Below are positions 9,142 through 18,090 of a stretch of DNA of 64,000 nt, piece by piece; position 1 is the first letter of the stretch; each line of letters starts with the position of its first letter. Position numbers and translations under genes: made by a program. The notes under the pieces are model-generated. The model saw only the letters and a list, made by a program, of their open reading frames with translations, was not told the origin of the DNA and searched no databases. Source of the DNA: Robiginitalea sp. SC105 (lineage in GTDB: Bacteria > Bacteroidota > Bacteroidia > Flavobacteriales > Flavobacteriaceae); the NCBI RefSeq assembly GCF_014243345.1, contig NZ_JACLZF010000001.1, positions 1,364,001-1,428,000 on the forward strand, in the 5' to 3' direction.

Positions 9142-9936
9142 TCACTCGATTTCCAGGGAGACGAAGTACCCCTCGCTGCCCCGGACATTGAATACGGTAT
9201 TGTCCCCGAACAGCAGGTACTGCCCCTTGATCCCCTTGAGCTGGCCACTGAACTCCGGTGTTTTTTCCAGGTTGAGGCTTCTGACCTTATCGGGGTAGCG
9301 CAGGACCGGGAACTGCAGCCGGGTTTCCTGCGTATCGCTGATGTAGTAGGGGAGGGCCTCTTCCGGGATGTACTGCTTCAGGTCGTTCCGCCAGGCAAAC
9401 AGGTCCACGTCCTCCAGGGAATCCGTCAGCATCTTCCGCCAGTTGGTCTTGTCGCTCACATGCTCCTTCAGGGCCACTTCTGTGATGCCGGCCAGGTAGC
9501 GGTTGGGGGTTTCCACAATTTCGATGGCTTCATGGGCCCCCTGGTCGATCCAGCGGGTCGGTACCTGGGATTTGCGGGTCACCCCGACCTTGACGTTACT
9601 GGAATTGGCCAGGTATACGATATGGGGCTGCAGCTGCACCTTTTTTTCGTACTCCAGGTCCCGGTCTTCCTGGTCCAGGTGGGCCCTGCTCTTTTCGGGG
9701 TGCATGATCCATTCCCCTGCCCGCGGCGTCTCAAAGAAGCAGGAACGGCAGAACCCCTGCCTGAAGATGGGCCGGTCCTCCCCGCAGTTGAGGCACTGGT
9801 ATTTCAGGAAACGGATGCCGATCCTGCGGTCCAGCAGGTCGTTCATCCGCACAAAGTCGCCCGGGAACAGCAGGTAATAGCGGATGGGCTGGTCCACTTC
9901 GGTCTCCATCTTGCGCAGAACCCCTTCGTATTGCAT
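9142..9936 (-). CDS. DUF2797 family protein with zinc-ribbon-like Cys4 motif
   Basis: This 264-aa protein matches the DUF2797 family, which has no established function. Two CxxC pairs (Cys48, Cys51, Cys63, Cys66) lie in an N-terminal zinc-ribbon-like segment. Residues about 106-135 (VYLANSSNVKVGVTRKSQ followed by RWIDQGA) resemble the start of a GIY-YIG nuclease fold of the T5orf172/Mug113 kind, with the Y-x-x-K-V-G-x-T-x-x-R pattern; this is my inference. The ATG at 9936 is preferred to a TTG two codons upstream. The gene is divergent from the GH3-like gene and shares a compact overlapping promoter region with it. Confidence 0.8.
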   Translation of the reverse strand: MQYEGVLRKMETEVDQPIRYYLLFPGDFVRMNDLLDRRIGIRFLKYQCLNCGEDRPIFRQGFCRSCFFETPRAGEWIMHPEKSRAHLDQEDRDLEYEKKVQLQPHIVYLANSSNVKVGVTRKSQVPTRWIDQGAHEAIEIVETPNRYLAGITEVALKEHVSDKTNWRKMLTDSLEDVDLFAWRNDLKQYIPEEALPYYISDTQETRLQFPVLRYPDKVRSLNLEKTPEFSGQLKGIKGQYLLFGDNTVFNVRGSEGYFVSLEIE

Positions 9937-9956
9937 GTCCAATTGTTAAAAAATAG

Positions 9957-9989
9957 TATCTTTAATTGCCTTCAGGGCGCGTAAAGATA
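9957..9989. promoter_or_regulatory. Face-to-face overlapping promoters (DUF2797 / GH3-like)
   Basis: TATCTTTA at 9957-9964 (plus, for the GH3-like gene) and the same TATCTTTA on the minus strand at 9989-9982 (for DUF2797) both approximate TAnnTTTG. They point towards each other although the genes diverge, so predicted transcription starts (about 9971 and 9975) cross. No -33 elements are clear. Confidence 0.45.
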
Positions 9990-9996
9990 CCTAAAA

Positions 9997-11526
9997 ATGC
10001 CAATCCCACTTTTCAATTCCATCGCATCGTGGTTGCTGAAAAAGCGGTATCACCAGATCGAACTTTTCCTGAAATACCCCGGGGAAGTACAACAGGAGGT
10101 GCTGACCAACCTGCTCGAGTTTGCCGAGGAAACGGAAATCGGGCAGCAATACGGTTTCGAAAGCCTGACCTCCTACGAGGCCTATGCGGCCCGCGTGCCC
10201 ATTGTCACTTACGAAGAACTCGAACCCCTGATCGAACGCACCCGCCGGGGGGAGCAGAACCTGTTCTGGCCCACCGAAATCCGCTGGTTTGCCAAGAGCA
10301 GCGGCACCACCAATGCAAAGAGCAAATTCATCCCGGTCAGTTCGGAGGCCCTGGAGGACTGCCACTTTAAGTCCGGGAAGGACATGCTGTGCCTCTACCT
10401 GAACAACAACCCGAATTCCCAGCTGTTTACCGGCAAAAGCCTCCGCCTGGGGGGCAGCAAGGAATTGTATGAGGATAACGGGACTTATTTCGGCGACCTG
10501 TCGGCCATCCTGATCGACAACCTGCCCTTCTGGGCGGAACTCAGCAGCACCCCCAGCAACAAGGTGTCCCTGATGAGCGAATGGGAGGGCAAGCTCCAGG
10601 CCATTACCCAGGAAAGCATCCGTGAAAATGTCACCAGCCTCGCCGGCGTCCCTTCCTGGATGCTGGTCCTGCTGAACCATATCCTGAAAGAAACCGGCAA
10701 GGACCACCTGCACCAGATCTGGGAAAACCTTGAGGTCTATTTCCACGGGGGGGTCAACTTCAACCCCTACCGGGAGCAATACCGGAAATTGCTGCCCCGG
10801 GAATCCTTCCAGTTCTATGAGATCTACAACGCTTCCGAAGGGTTTTTTGCCATCCAGGACCGCAACGACAGCCAGGACCTGCTGCTCATGCTGGATTACG
10901 GCATCTTCTATGAATTTATCCCCATGGACAGCTACGGGAAACCCGACCAGCGTGTCCTGCCGCTCTGGGAGGTGGAACCCGGGGTGAACTACGCCATTGT
11001 CATTACCACCAATGCCGGTTTATGGCGGTACCAGATAGGGGATACGGTGCGTTTTACCAGTACCTCCCCATACCGGATCCGGATAACGGGCCGGACCAAG
11101 CACCACATAAACGTATTTGGGGAGGAACTCGTGATCGAAAACACGGAAGAAGCCCTCCGGCGCAGTTGCCGGGAAGCCGGTTGCAGCATAGCCGAATATA
11201 CGGTGGCCCCCGTTTTTATGTCGGGGAAGGAGAAAGGCGCACACGAATGGTTGATCGAATTCCGCGATCCCCCCGCGGATTTCAAGGCCTTCTCCACCCT
11301 GTTGGACCAGCAGTTGCAGGCTGTTAACTCGGATTATGAGGCGAAGCGCTACAGGAACATGACGCTGAACCCGCCCAAAATTCACCGGGCCCGGAAGGAC
11401 CTTTTTTACGACTGGCTCAAGGCAAAGGGCAAACTCGGCGGGCAGCACAAGGTCCCCCGCCTGTCCAATACGAGGGAGTACCTCGAAGAACTCATGGGGC
11501 TGGACCAGAAGGTCGGGACCCATTAA
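9997..11526 (+). CDS. GH3-family acyl-adenylate/amido synthetase-like protein
   Basis: This 509-aa protein is of the GH3 fold, a member of the adenylate-forming superfamily known best from plant auxin- and jasmonate-conjugating enzymes. Its features are the ATP-binding loop KSSGTTNAKSKFIP near residues 103-116, the YNASEGFF segment in the middle that corresponds to the second adenylate motif, and the LWRYQIGDTVRF stretch before the C-terminal subdomain. Such genes are common in Bacteroidota but their substrates are not established. The gene is followed 15 nt later by the AraC-type regulator and may form an operon with it. Confidence 0.85.
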   Translation: MPIPLFNSIASWLLKKRYHQIELFLKYPGEVQQEVLTNLLEFAEETEIGQQYGFESLTSYEAYAARVPIVTYEELEPLIERTRRGEQNLFWPTEIRWFAKSSGTTNAKSKFIPVSSEALEDCHFKSGKDMLCLYLNNNPNSQLFTGKSLRLGGSKELYEDNGTYFGDLSAILIDNLPFWAELSSTPSNKVSLMSEWEGKLQAITQESIRENVTSLAGVPSWMLVLLNHILKETGKDHLHQIWENLEVYFHGGVNFNPYREQYRKLLPRESFQFYEIYNASEGFFAIQDRNDSQDLLLMLDYGIFYEFIPMDSYGKPDQRVLPLWEVEPGVNYAIVITTNAGLWRYQIGDTVRFTSTSPYRIRITGRTKHHINVFGEELVIENTEEALRRSCREAGCSIAEYTVAPVFMSGKEKGAHEWLIEFRDPPADFKAFSTLLDQQLQAVNSDYEAKRYRNMTLNPPKIHRARKDLFYDWLKAKGKLGGQHKVPRLSNTREYLEELMGLDQKVGTH

Positions 11527-11541
11527 AAACAAAAGCGGGGG

Positions 11542-12669
11542 ATGGATTTTACGGCCGTCTTTAATTTTTTCCTGATTGCAGGGGCCTTCCAGGGGTTTGT
11601 CTTTAACCTGGGGACCTTCCTGGTCCGCAGGCGCATTGAGGCGCCGGTGCTCTTCCTGAACCTTTTCGTCTTTATGCTTTCGATGAATAACCTGCAGTCG
11701 TGGGTCATCGATAAGGGCTTCACCCCGGACGGGTTTTTCTGGGACCACCTGCAGATTCCGTGGAACGTACTGATCGTCCCCATGTTCTATGCATTCCTGG
11801 TGCATTACCTGGGGCTGGAGAAGCAGCGGCTGCTGTTCTGGCGGCTGAGCTTTGCGATTTTTGCCGCCGAACTCCTGGCCCGGGTGGGCCTGGTGGTGGC
11901 GGCAGGCCGGGGCGCGGTATCCGAGGAGTTGCTGGAGCATTACACCAACCTGGAGGACGGGATCGCCCTGGCCTACTCGCTTTTCCTGTATTTCAAGGCC
12001 TGGCACCTGCTGAAAACCTATCCTTCCATGCAAACCCAGGTCCTCCAGCCGGAGAACCTGAAATGGCTGCATCGCTTTATGACGCTCGGGGGCCTGGTCA
12101 TCCTGCTCTGGATGTTCGCTGTTTTTCTGAATTCCTTTTCGGCCATCTTTAACCCGCCCTATACCTATTACCCATTGCGGATCAGCTCCACGCTGCTGAT
12201 CTACTGGGTGGGTTACCAGGCATTTTTCCAGTATGTCCTGCTGCAGGACCGCCTCGCCCTGAGGAAACGGTTGGGTGACAAGCCCGTGGTACCCGGGGCC
12301 GTAGCGGTTTCTTCCGAAGACCGGAGCGAGTCGGGCCATGGGGATTTTCTGGAACTCGACTCCTACATCCGTGAGCATGAGCGCTACCTGGACCCCGTCC
12401 TGAGCCAGGACCGGCTGGCTGAGGAACTGGGAATGGGCACCAGTACCATGTCGCGACTGGTCAACCGTTTTTCGGGCTACAACTTCCCCGATTACATCAA
12501 TTCCTATCGGGTGGACTACGCCCGGGAGTTGCTCGGCAACCCGGAATTCTCCCCCTACACCATCACGGCCATTGGCCTGGAATGCGGTTTCAATTCCAAA
12601 TCGACCTTCTACACCGCCTTCCGGAAATTCACCGGGCAGACCCCGACGGCATTCCGGTCGGCAACCTGA
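11542..12669 (+). CDS. Membrane-anchored AraC-family transcriptional regulator
   Basis: This 375-aa protein has an N-terminal half of roughly seven hydrophobic helices (residues 1-235) and a C-terminal AraC/XylS DNA-binding domain (about 265-375). The two helix-turn-helix units are visible: DRLAEELGMGTSTMSRLVNR and the final ITAIGLECGFNSKSTFYTAF followed by RKFTGQTPTAFR, the classical AraC signature. This 7TM-AraC layout is a known Bacteroidota type presumed to sense a signal at the membrane. The target genes are unknown; the adjacent GH3-like gene is the obvious candidate. It starts 15 nt after that gene. Confidence 0.9.
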   Translation: MDFTAVFNFFLIAGAFQGFVFNLGTFLVRRRIEAPVLFLNLFVFMLSMNNLQSWVIDKGFTPDGFFWDHLQIPWNVLIVPMFYAFLVHYLGLEKQRLLFWRLSFAIFAAELLARVGLVVAAGRGAVSEELLEHYTNLEDGIALAYSLFLYFKAWHLLKTYPSMQTQVLQPENLKWLHRFMTLGGLVILLWMFAVFLNSFSAIFNPPYTYYPLRISSTLLIYWVGYQAFFQYVLLQDRLALRKRLGDKPVVPGAVAVSSEDRSESGHGDFLELDSYIREHERYLDPVLSQDRLAEELGMGTSTMSRLVNRFSGYNFPDYINSYRVDYARELLGNPEFSPYTITAIGLECGFNSKSTFYTAFRKFTGQTPTAFRSAT

Positions 12670-12772
12670 TCCCTCCCGCCAACCGTTCCGGATTTTTACC
12701 CCCGGCATAATTCGGGACACTGCTTTTGGGTTGCGGTGTTAGATTGTGGTTCCTAATGTAAAAACGGACCTT

Positions 12773-13312
12773 ATGAAAACGCCCTGGTTACTTTTGTTTA
12801 TACCGACCTTGCTGATTATTCCCACCCTGTCCCCGGCCCAGGACGAATCCTTTTCCGATGCGCGGAATGAATTGAAAATCAACGCGCTCTCGGCGCTTCT
12901 GGAAGTGCCGGAGGTGACCTATGAGCGCATCCTGGGAGCGGATGGCGCCATTGGGCTTAGCTTCGGCCTGGGCCCGAACGAAAGTTTCGGCTATCGGTTT
13001 GCCGCCACGCCCTATTACCGGTTTTATTTTGGCAAGCCTGCAGCGAGCGGCTTCTTTCTGGAATTGAACAGCCTTGTCGGATCCTGGCCGGGTTATTTCA
13101 GCTATACTCAATCAGATAGCGGTTTCGAATCATCGCAAGGCAGTTCCAGATTGGTCTTTGGCCTTGGGATTGCCGCCGGTGCCAAATTCTTCACTTCCCG
13201 CTCCTGGATAGGAGAAATTTACCTGGGGTTCGGGCGGTACCTGAGTTCGGACCCGTACAATGACTTCGTCGGATACCCCAGGCTTGGAATTGCCATCGGC
13301 AAGCGAATCTGA
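12773..13312 (+). CDS. Secreted outer-membrane beta-barrel-like protein, function unknown
   Basis: This protein of 179 aa has a Sec signal peptide (residues 1-20, hydrophobic, ending SPAQ). The mature part has alternating hydrophobic strands and ends in an aromatic/glycine-rich pattern (YPRLGIAIGKRI), as in small outer-membrane barrels of the DUF3575-like kind. The ATG at 12773 starts right at the signal peptide; an upstream GTG nine codons earlier is less likely. The gene stands alone between the AraC gene and a 230-bp gap. I cannot give it a function. Confidence 0.7.
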   Translation: MKTPWLLLFIPTLLIIPTLSPAQDESFSDARNELKINALSALLEVPEVTYERILGADGAIGLSFGLGPNESFGYRFAATPYYRFYFGKPAASGFFLELNSLVGSWPGYFSYTQSDSGFESSQGSSRLVFGLGIAAGAKFFTSRSWIGEIYLGFGRYLSSDPYNDFVGYPRLGIAIGKRI

Positions 13313-13541
13313 AGGGGGCCAGGGGTGCTATAACGGAAGTATTCGGTACCCGATTGAAAAGGAAGAAATCTCCGGGATGTATTTTATCGTACTTATGATA
13401 GCGCTCACCGATGTGGGTTTCCGACCGCGGAGACTACGTCGAAATTTTGATCCCTGTTGACCAATAATTGCGGCGCTGACACAATAAATTAACAACTTCG
13501 GGGAACCAGACTGACCTGCGCATGTTTTAATCGTTTCAACT
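13313..13541. other. Intergenic region without a convincing gene
   Basis: This 229-bp stretch holds only short frames. It has a small inverted element (TATCGTACTTATGATA) near 13384 and no clear TAnnTTTG promoter or T-tailed hairpin. The promoter of the 13542 gene must lie at its right end but cannot be named. Confidence 0.5.
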
Positions 13542-14117
13542 ATGGCAAGAAGACTTGTTGTCCTTTCGGACTTATGGGGTTCCAAAAAAGGCCTCTGGAT
13601 TACCTCCTACCTGGGGTACCTGCAACAGTATTACGATATCGTCTATTACGACAGCCGGCAGATGGCAGCTATGGACCTGCCGCCGGTACACACACTGGAA
13701 GAGCTCTACCACACCTTTGCGGAAAGCGGGATGAAAAGGGCGGCAGCCCAGTTGCTTTCCCGGGAAAAGGAACCCTGCCACTACCTGGCCTTCGGGGGCG
13801 GGGGAAGCATCGCCTGGCAGGCAGCCCTGATGGGGCTCCCCATGAAATCCCTCTATGCCGTATCCCCCCTTTGCCTGCAGAAGATCGGGGACCATCACCC
13901 GGACTGCCCGGTAACCTTGGTTTACGGGGAGTACCACGAAAACCGCCCGGCACCCCACTGGTTCCGGGAGGTGGGCCTGGAACCGGAGGTAATCGAACGG
14001 TTTGGCCAGGAATTGTATTCGGATGAAAAGATCATCCAGAAGGTCTGCATGGACCTGCTCGATGGGGTGTTAAAGGGACGTGACGGGAAACCTAGGAAAC
14101 AGCTTTCAGCTTATTGA
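13542..14117 (+). CDS. Alpha/beta-hydrolase-like protein with degenerate nucleophile elbow
   Basis: This 191-aa protein begins like a small alpha/beta hydrolase ([14 protein letters not shown]). It has a central glycine-rich turn [12 protein letters not shown] (about residues 86-97) where the nucleophile elbow would be, but the last glycine of GxSxG is replaced by Ala. [14 protein letters not shown] strand with acidic residues follows, where the catalytic acid would sit, but no convincing catalytic His is obvious. It could be an inactive relative or a distant esterase. Its 3' end overlaps the convergent clpX gene by 26 bp, so the two transcripts must be antisense at their ends. Confidence 0.65.
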   Translation: MARRLVVLSDLWGSKKGLWITSYLGYLQQYYDIVYYDSRQMAAMDLPPVHTLEELYHTFAESGMKRAAAQLLSREKEPCHYLAFGGGGSIAWQAALMGLPMKSLYAVSPLCLQKIGDHHPDCPVTLVYGEYHENRPAPHWFREVGLEPEVIERFGQELYSDEKIIQKVCMDLLDGVLKGRDGKPRKQLSAY

Positions 14118-15327
14118 TCGTCTCAAAGGAGAGCTTCTCTTCCGCGTAGGGTTTGGTGACCTTGAACTCGGTCTCCTCCGTACTCGGAAGTTCGAACATG
14201 GCGTCGGTGAACACCGCTTCGCACAGGGAGCGAAGCCCGCGGGCCCCCAGTTTGTATTCAATTGCCTTATCCACGATAAAATCCAGCGCCTGCTCGGTAA
14301 TCTTGAAGGAGATGCCGTCCATGGCAAACAGTTTTTCGTACTGCTTGATGATGGCATTCTTGGGCTCGGTGAGGATGGAGCGCAGCGTTTTGCGGTCCAG
14401 CGGGTTCATGTGGGTCAACACGGGTAAGCGGCCGATGATCTCCGGGATCAGCCCGAATTCCTTCAGGTCTTTCGGGATGATGTACTGCAGGACGTTTTCA
14501 GCGTCCATGATATCCTCCCGCTTGGAGGCACTGTAACCGATGGCTTGCATATTGAGCCTGCGGGTGATGATGCGTTCGATCCCGTCAAAGGCACCCCCCG
14601 CTATAAAGAGGATGTTCTCCGTATTGACTTCGATAAATTTCTGGTCCGGGTGTTTGCGCCCGCCTTTCGGGGGGACGTTCACCACGGTGCCTTCCAGGAG
14701 TTTGAGCAGCCCCTGTTGCACCCCTTCGCCCGATACGTCCCGGGTAATGGAGGGGTTGTCGCTTTTCCGGGCAATTTTGTCCAGCTCGTCGATAAAAACG
14801 ATCCCGCGTTCTGCTTTTTCGAGGTTGTAATCCGCTGCCTGCAGCAGGCGGGTCAGGATGCTTTCAACATCCTCCCCCACATACCCGGCTTCGGTCAGTA
14901 CCGTGGCGTCCACAATGGCCAGGGGCACCTTAAGCATCCGTGCGATGGTTTTGGCCATCAGCGTCTTCCCGGTACCCGTTTGCCCGACCATGACGATATT
15001 GCTCTTCTGGATCTCGATTTCATCCTCCTTGGAGCTGGGTTGCAACAGCCGCTTGTAATGGTTGTAAACCGCGACGGACAGGACCTTTTTGGTCCGCTCC
15101 TGCCCGATGACATAGGTATCCAGGAATTGCTTGATCTCCAGGGGTTTCTTCAGCACCAGCTCGGAGGAGAGGTCGTCCGTTTTGGACTGCCTGGACTCCT
15201 CGGCCACGATGCCGTGCGCCTGTTCGATACACCGGTCGCAGATGTGCGCATCCAGCCCGGCGATAAGCAGGTTGGTCTCCGGCTTTTTACGGCCGCAAAA
15301 CGAACACTCTAAATTCTCCTTTGCCAT
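14092..15327 (-). CDS. clpX: ATP-dependent Clp protease ATP-binding subunit ClpX
   Basis: ClpX is the AAA+ unfoldase that feeds tagged substrates into ClpP. It has 411 aa, the usual length. The N-terminal C4 zinc-binding domain is intact (Cys8, Cys11, Cys30, Cys33). Walker A is GQTGTGKT at 115-122, and Walker B is in [10 protein letters not shown]. The pore loop GYVGEDVES, the [10 protein letters not shown] segment near the IGF-type ClpP-docking loop and the sensor-2 region GARGLRSL follow. clpX lies downstream of clpP with an 81-nt gap on the same strand, so they may be co-transcribed. Confidence 0.97.
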   Translation of the reverse strand: MAKENLECSFCGRKKPETNLLIAGLDAHICDRCIEQAHGIVAEESRQSKTDDLSSELVLKKPLEIKQFLDTYVIGQERTKKVLSVAVYNHYKRLLQPSSKEDEIEIQKSNIVMVGQTGTGKTLMAKTIARMLKVPLAIVDATVLTEAGYVGEDVESILTRLLQAADYNLEKAERGIVFIDELDKIARKSDNPSITRDVSGEGVQQGLLKLLEGTVVNVPPKGGRKHPDQKFIEVNTENILFIAGGAFDGIERIITRRLNMQAIGYSASKREDIMDAENVLQYIIPKDLKEFGLIPEIIGRLPVLTHMNPLDRKTLRSILTEPKNAIIKQYEKLFAMDGISFKITEQALDFIVDKAIEYKLGARGLRSLCEAVFTDAMFELPSTEETEFKVTKPYAEEKLSFETINKLKAVS

Positions 15328-15408
15328 AATCGTACTGCTGCAGTATTAATCTAACGCTAAATTCCCTAAAAATTGTTCCCGATACGGCCAATTTGGCCCT
15401 GAAACGCC

Positions 15409-16089
15409 TTACTCCTTGTCGCGTTCGAGGATTTCGTCAATCATCCCGTATTCCCGGGCTTCTCCAGCCTTCATCCAGTAATCCCGGTCGCTGTCCTCCT
15501 GGATTTTATCAAAAGGCTGCCCGCTGTGTTTGGAGATGATCTCGTAGAGCTCGTCCTTGATCTTCAGGACCTCCTTGGCGGCAATTTCAATATCGCTCGC
15601 CTGCCCCTGGGCTCCGGAAAGCGGCTGGTGGATCATTACCCGGCTGTGCTTGAGCCCGCTCCGTTTCCCTTTTTCGCCCGCGCAGAGCAACACCGCTGCC
15701 ATGGAGGCGGCCATCCCGGTACAGATGGTGGCCACATCGGGCTTGATGAACTGCATGGTGTCGTAAATACCGAGGCCTGCGTAGACGCTGCCCCCGGGGG
15801 AATTAATGTATATCTGGATGTCCTTGGAGGAGTCTGCGCTGGCCAGGAACAGCAACTGCGCCTGGACGATGTTCGCCACCTGGTCGCTGATGCCGGTCCC
15901 CAAAAAGATGATCCGGTCCATCATCAGGCGGGAGAAGACGTCCATGGCAATGGCGTTCAACTGCCGCTCCTCGATGATGTTCGGGGTCATCCCCACGGGA
16001 TACATGCTGGTGAGCCCGCGTTCCAGTTGCAGGCTGCTGATGCCGCGGTCCTTGACGGCGTAATCCTTGAATTCTTTAACGTAGTCCAT
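15409..16089 (-). CDS. clpP: ATP-dependent Clp protease proteolytic subunit ClpP
   Basis: ClpP is the serine protease barrel that degrades polypeptides delivered by ClpX. It has 226 aa. The catalytic Ser129 lies in GMAASMAA and His154 in MIHQPLSG, and the Asp is in the SDRDYWMKAGEA region. A 30-residue N-terminal stretch is probably processed, as in the family. The gene is separated from the upstream tig gene by a strong terminator (16161-16195), so clpP probably has its own promoter in the 70 bp before its ATG, though no clean TAnnTTTG is visible there. Confidence 0.96.
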   Translation of the reverse strand: MDYVKEFKDYAVKDRGISSLQLERGLTSMYPVGMTPNIIEERQLNAIAMDVFSRLMMDRIIFLGTGISDQVANIVQAQLLFLASADSSKDIQIYINSPGGSVYAGLGIYDTMQFIKPDVATICTGMAASMAAVLLCAGEKGKRSGLKHSRVMIHQPLSGAQGQASDIEIAAKEVLKIKDELYEIISKHSGQPFDKIQEDSDRDYWMKAGEAREYGMIDEILERDKE

Positions 16090-16160
16090 ATATTCTTTCA
16101 GATACTATTAATAAGCGGCCGATCCGAAGGGGTGAATCCGTGGATCCGGGCGCATTCCTT

Positions 16161-16195
16161 AAAAAAAAGGTGCCGAAACAACTGTTGTCGGCACC
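16161..16195 (-). terminator. Rho-independent terminator of tig
   Basis: On the minus strand a GGTGCCG/CGGCACC stem extended by ACAAC/GTTGT pairing is followed by eight T residues. It lies 65-100 nt past the tig stop and before clpP, so it should separate tig transcription from clpPX. Confidence 0.85.
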
Positions 16196-16259
16196 GTAAA
16201 GATAAGAATTTCGGGCGTGCCGCCGTCGGGCAGCCATTTTTTAAAACGGGGCCGGCTGC

Positions 16260-17582
16260 CTATCCGTAGACCTCTTTAACAAACTGGTCATAATTGACCT
16301 CCTTGGTTTTGAGGTTCGCTTTTTCCTTGTACAGGTTCAGGAGTTTCTGGCTCATCAGCTGTTCGGAGAGGCGTTTCACTTCATCCCGGTTGCCCATCAC
16401 CCGCCCGGCAATGTTTTCCAGGTCTTCCTCCCGGGGGTTTGCCTGGCCGTACTGGGCCATCTGCGAACGGATAAACCCTTTGGCGAATTCCTTGAGCTCG
16501 TCGAACTGTATGTCCAGCCCGTGGTCCTTGATGAGTTTCCCTTCGATCAGCTGATAGCGCAGCCCCTTTTCGGATTTCTCAAATTCGTCGCTGGCCTCTT
16601 CGGCGCTCAGGGGTTTCTCCCCGGTGGTCTGCATCCACTTTTTCAGGAATTCCCGCGGCAGGTCAAAGTTGGTCGCCTCGATGAGTTGTTCGGTTACGTC
16701 ATTGAGCAGTTTCTGGTCGGACTGCTGCTGGAACTGCCCTTCGGAGTCCTCCTTGATCCGGTCGCGCATTTCCTTTTCAGAAGTGACGGTGTCCTTGCCG
16801 AATAACCGGTCAAAGAGTTCCTGGTTGAGTTCGGCGGGCTGCCGCTCGTTCACTTCTTCGATGTTGAAGGCCACCTCGATATTCAGGCCGTCGGCCTTTT
16901 CCCGGTCAATGCCCAGGACACTGGCCAGCAGGTAGTCTTCCGTGAGCAGCCCCTTGGTTTTCAGGGTTACCGTATCCCCGGGTTTTTTTCCTTTGAGGGC
17001 GGAGAGGGCCTTTTTACTCTTGACCTTCGCCATGTCCAGGGTGGTCTTGTGTTCGATTTCCGCCGCTTCGTTGACAAAGGTACCGGTCACTTCGTCCCCG
17101 GAGCCGATTTCCGTTTTGGAAACCAGTTTTCCGTACTGCTTGCGGATCCGCGACACCTGGTCGTCGATCATTTTTTTGTCCGCAACGATTTTGTAGTGGG
17201 GGATGGCCTTTTTGGTTTTCAGGGAAACCTCGAATTCCGGGGCCAGGCCCAGCTCGAATTCGAAGGCGAGTTCCTCGGACTCCCAGTTGAAATTATCCTG
17301 TTGCTTGGGCAGCGGGTTCCCCAGCACATCGAGTTTTTCCTCGACCAGGTACTTGTTGAGGTTGTCCTGCAGCAATTTGTTGACCTCGTCCACCAGTACG
17401 GCACGGCCGTATTGTTTCTTGATCAGGCCCATGGGTACCTGGCCCTTGCGGAAGCCCGGTATATTGGCATTTTTGCGATAATCCTTGAGGATTTTATCGA
17501 CCTTGTCCTGGTAGTCCTCCTTGGTGATGGCCACCTTCAGGACGGCGTTCAAATCATCGATCTGCTCTTTGGTGATATTCAT
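16260..17582 (-). CDS. tig: Trigger factor, ribosome-associated chaperone
   Basis: Trigger factor binds nascent chains at the ribosome exit. It has 440 aa. The N-terminal ribosome-binding domain carries the GFRKGQVP signature at about residues 42-49. A PPIase-like middle part (about 150-245) and a helical C-terminal substrate cradle follow. The ATG at 17582 is chosen because the 15 codons upstream in the open frame lie over the promoter and the protein starts in the family manner (MNITKEQ). The gene is monocistronic, with its own promoter upstream and a terminator downstream, followed by clpP and clpX on the same strand. Confidence 0.95.
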   Translation of the reverse strand: MNITKEQIDDLNAVLKVAITKEDYQDKVDKILKDYRKNANIPGFRKGQVPMGLIKKQYGRAVLVDEVNKLLQDNLNKYLVEEKLDVLGNPLPKQQDNFNWESEELAFEFELGLAPEFEVSLKTKKAIPHYKIVADKKMIDDQVSRIRKQYGKLVSKTEIGSGDEVTGTFVNEAAEIEHKTTLDMAKVKSKKALSALKGKKPGDTVTLKTKGLLTEDYLLASVLGIDREKADGLNIEVAFNIEEVNERQPAELNQELFDRLFGKDTVTSEKEMRDRIKEDSEGQFQQQSDQKLLNDVTEQLIEATNFDLPREFLKKWMQTTGEKPLSAEEASDEFEKSEKGLRYQLIEGKLIKDHGLDIQFDELKEFAKGFIRSQMAQYGQANPREEDLENIAGRVMGNRDEVKRLSEQLMSQKLLNLYKEKANLKTKEVNYDQFVKEVYG

Positions 17583-17613
17583 GTACTTCTCCTTTGCGAA
17601 TAAAAATGGGATG

Positions 17614-17621
17614 CAAAAGTA
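17614..17621 (-). promoter_or_regulatory. Promoter of tig
   Basis: TACTTTTG on the minus strand matches TAnnTTTG. A TTG lies 20 nt upstream of it, near the expected -33 spacing. The ATG is about 31 nt downstream. Confidence 0.65.
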
Positions 17622-17676
17622 GCGCATTTTACCATGCAGGACAAGTTTTCAACGCACTGTCTTTCAACAGGTGGTG

Positions 17677-18024
17677 TTACTTCTTGTCTTCCCTCAGGAA
17701 GGAGAACAGGATGGACTGCAGCACGGACAGGAGAAGGGAAAAAAGCAGGGCCCACCACAGGCCGTTTACGGCGAATCCGTCCACGATCGCATCGGCCAGC
17801 AAAATGATCACCGCGTTGATGATGAGCAGGAACAGCCCCAGGGTCAGGATGGTGACCGGCAGCGTAAAGAGGATCAGCAGCGGCTTCACGATGAAATTGA
17901 GCAGGCTTAGAACAAGGGCCACCAGGATGGCAATACCGTAAGAGGCCACGGAGACACCGGGCAGGAGTTTTGACAGGAGCACCACCGCAAGGGCGCTCAG
18001 CAACAGGCGAAGGATAAAATTCAT
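17677..18024 (-). CDS. Phage-holin-4-like small membrane protein (DUF360 type)
   Basis: This 115-aa protein consists almost wholly of four hydrophobic helices, with the SLLNFIVKPLLILFTLPVTI segment typical of the family called phage holin family 4, superfamily 2. Despite the name, these are ordinary chromosomal membrane proteins in many bacteria, and nothing phage-like is nearby. Its function is unknown. It lies between tig and the terminator of the SGNH lipoprotein gene on the same strand. Confidence 0.8.
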   Translation of the reverse strand: MNFILRLLLSALAVVLLSKLLPGVSVASYGIAILVALVLSLLNFIVKPLLILFTLPVTILTLGLFLLIINAVIILLADAIVDGFAVNGLWWALLFSLLLSVLQSILFSFLREDKK

Positions 18025-18035
18025 GGTCGAGGTTT

Positions 18036-18068
18036 TAAATAAAATGGGTACCGGCCCGGCCGGTACCC
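18036..18068 (-). terminator. Terminator of the SGNH lipoprotein gene
   Basis: An 11-bp perfect inverted repeat (GGGTACCGGCC and its complement, 18046-18068) is followed on the minus strand by ATTTTATTTAAAA. It lies 22 nt past the stop codon at 18091. Confidence 0.75.
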
Positions 18069-18090
18069 TTAAAGATACTATTTATCCCGG

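Noticed and set aside
17677-18024. Holin-family gene as a sign of prophage
   Set aside because: The family name is misleading; there are no phage genes, integrase or attachment sites around.
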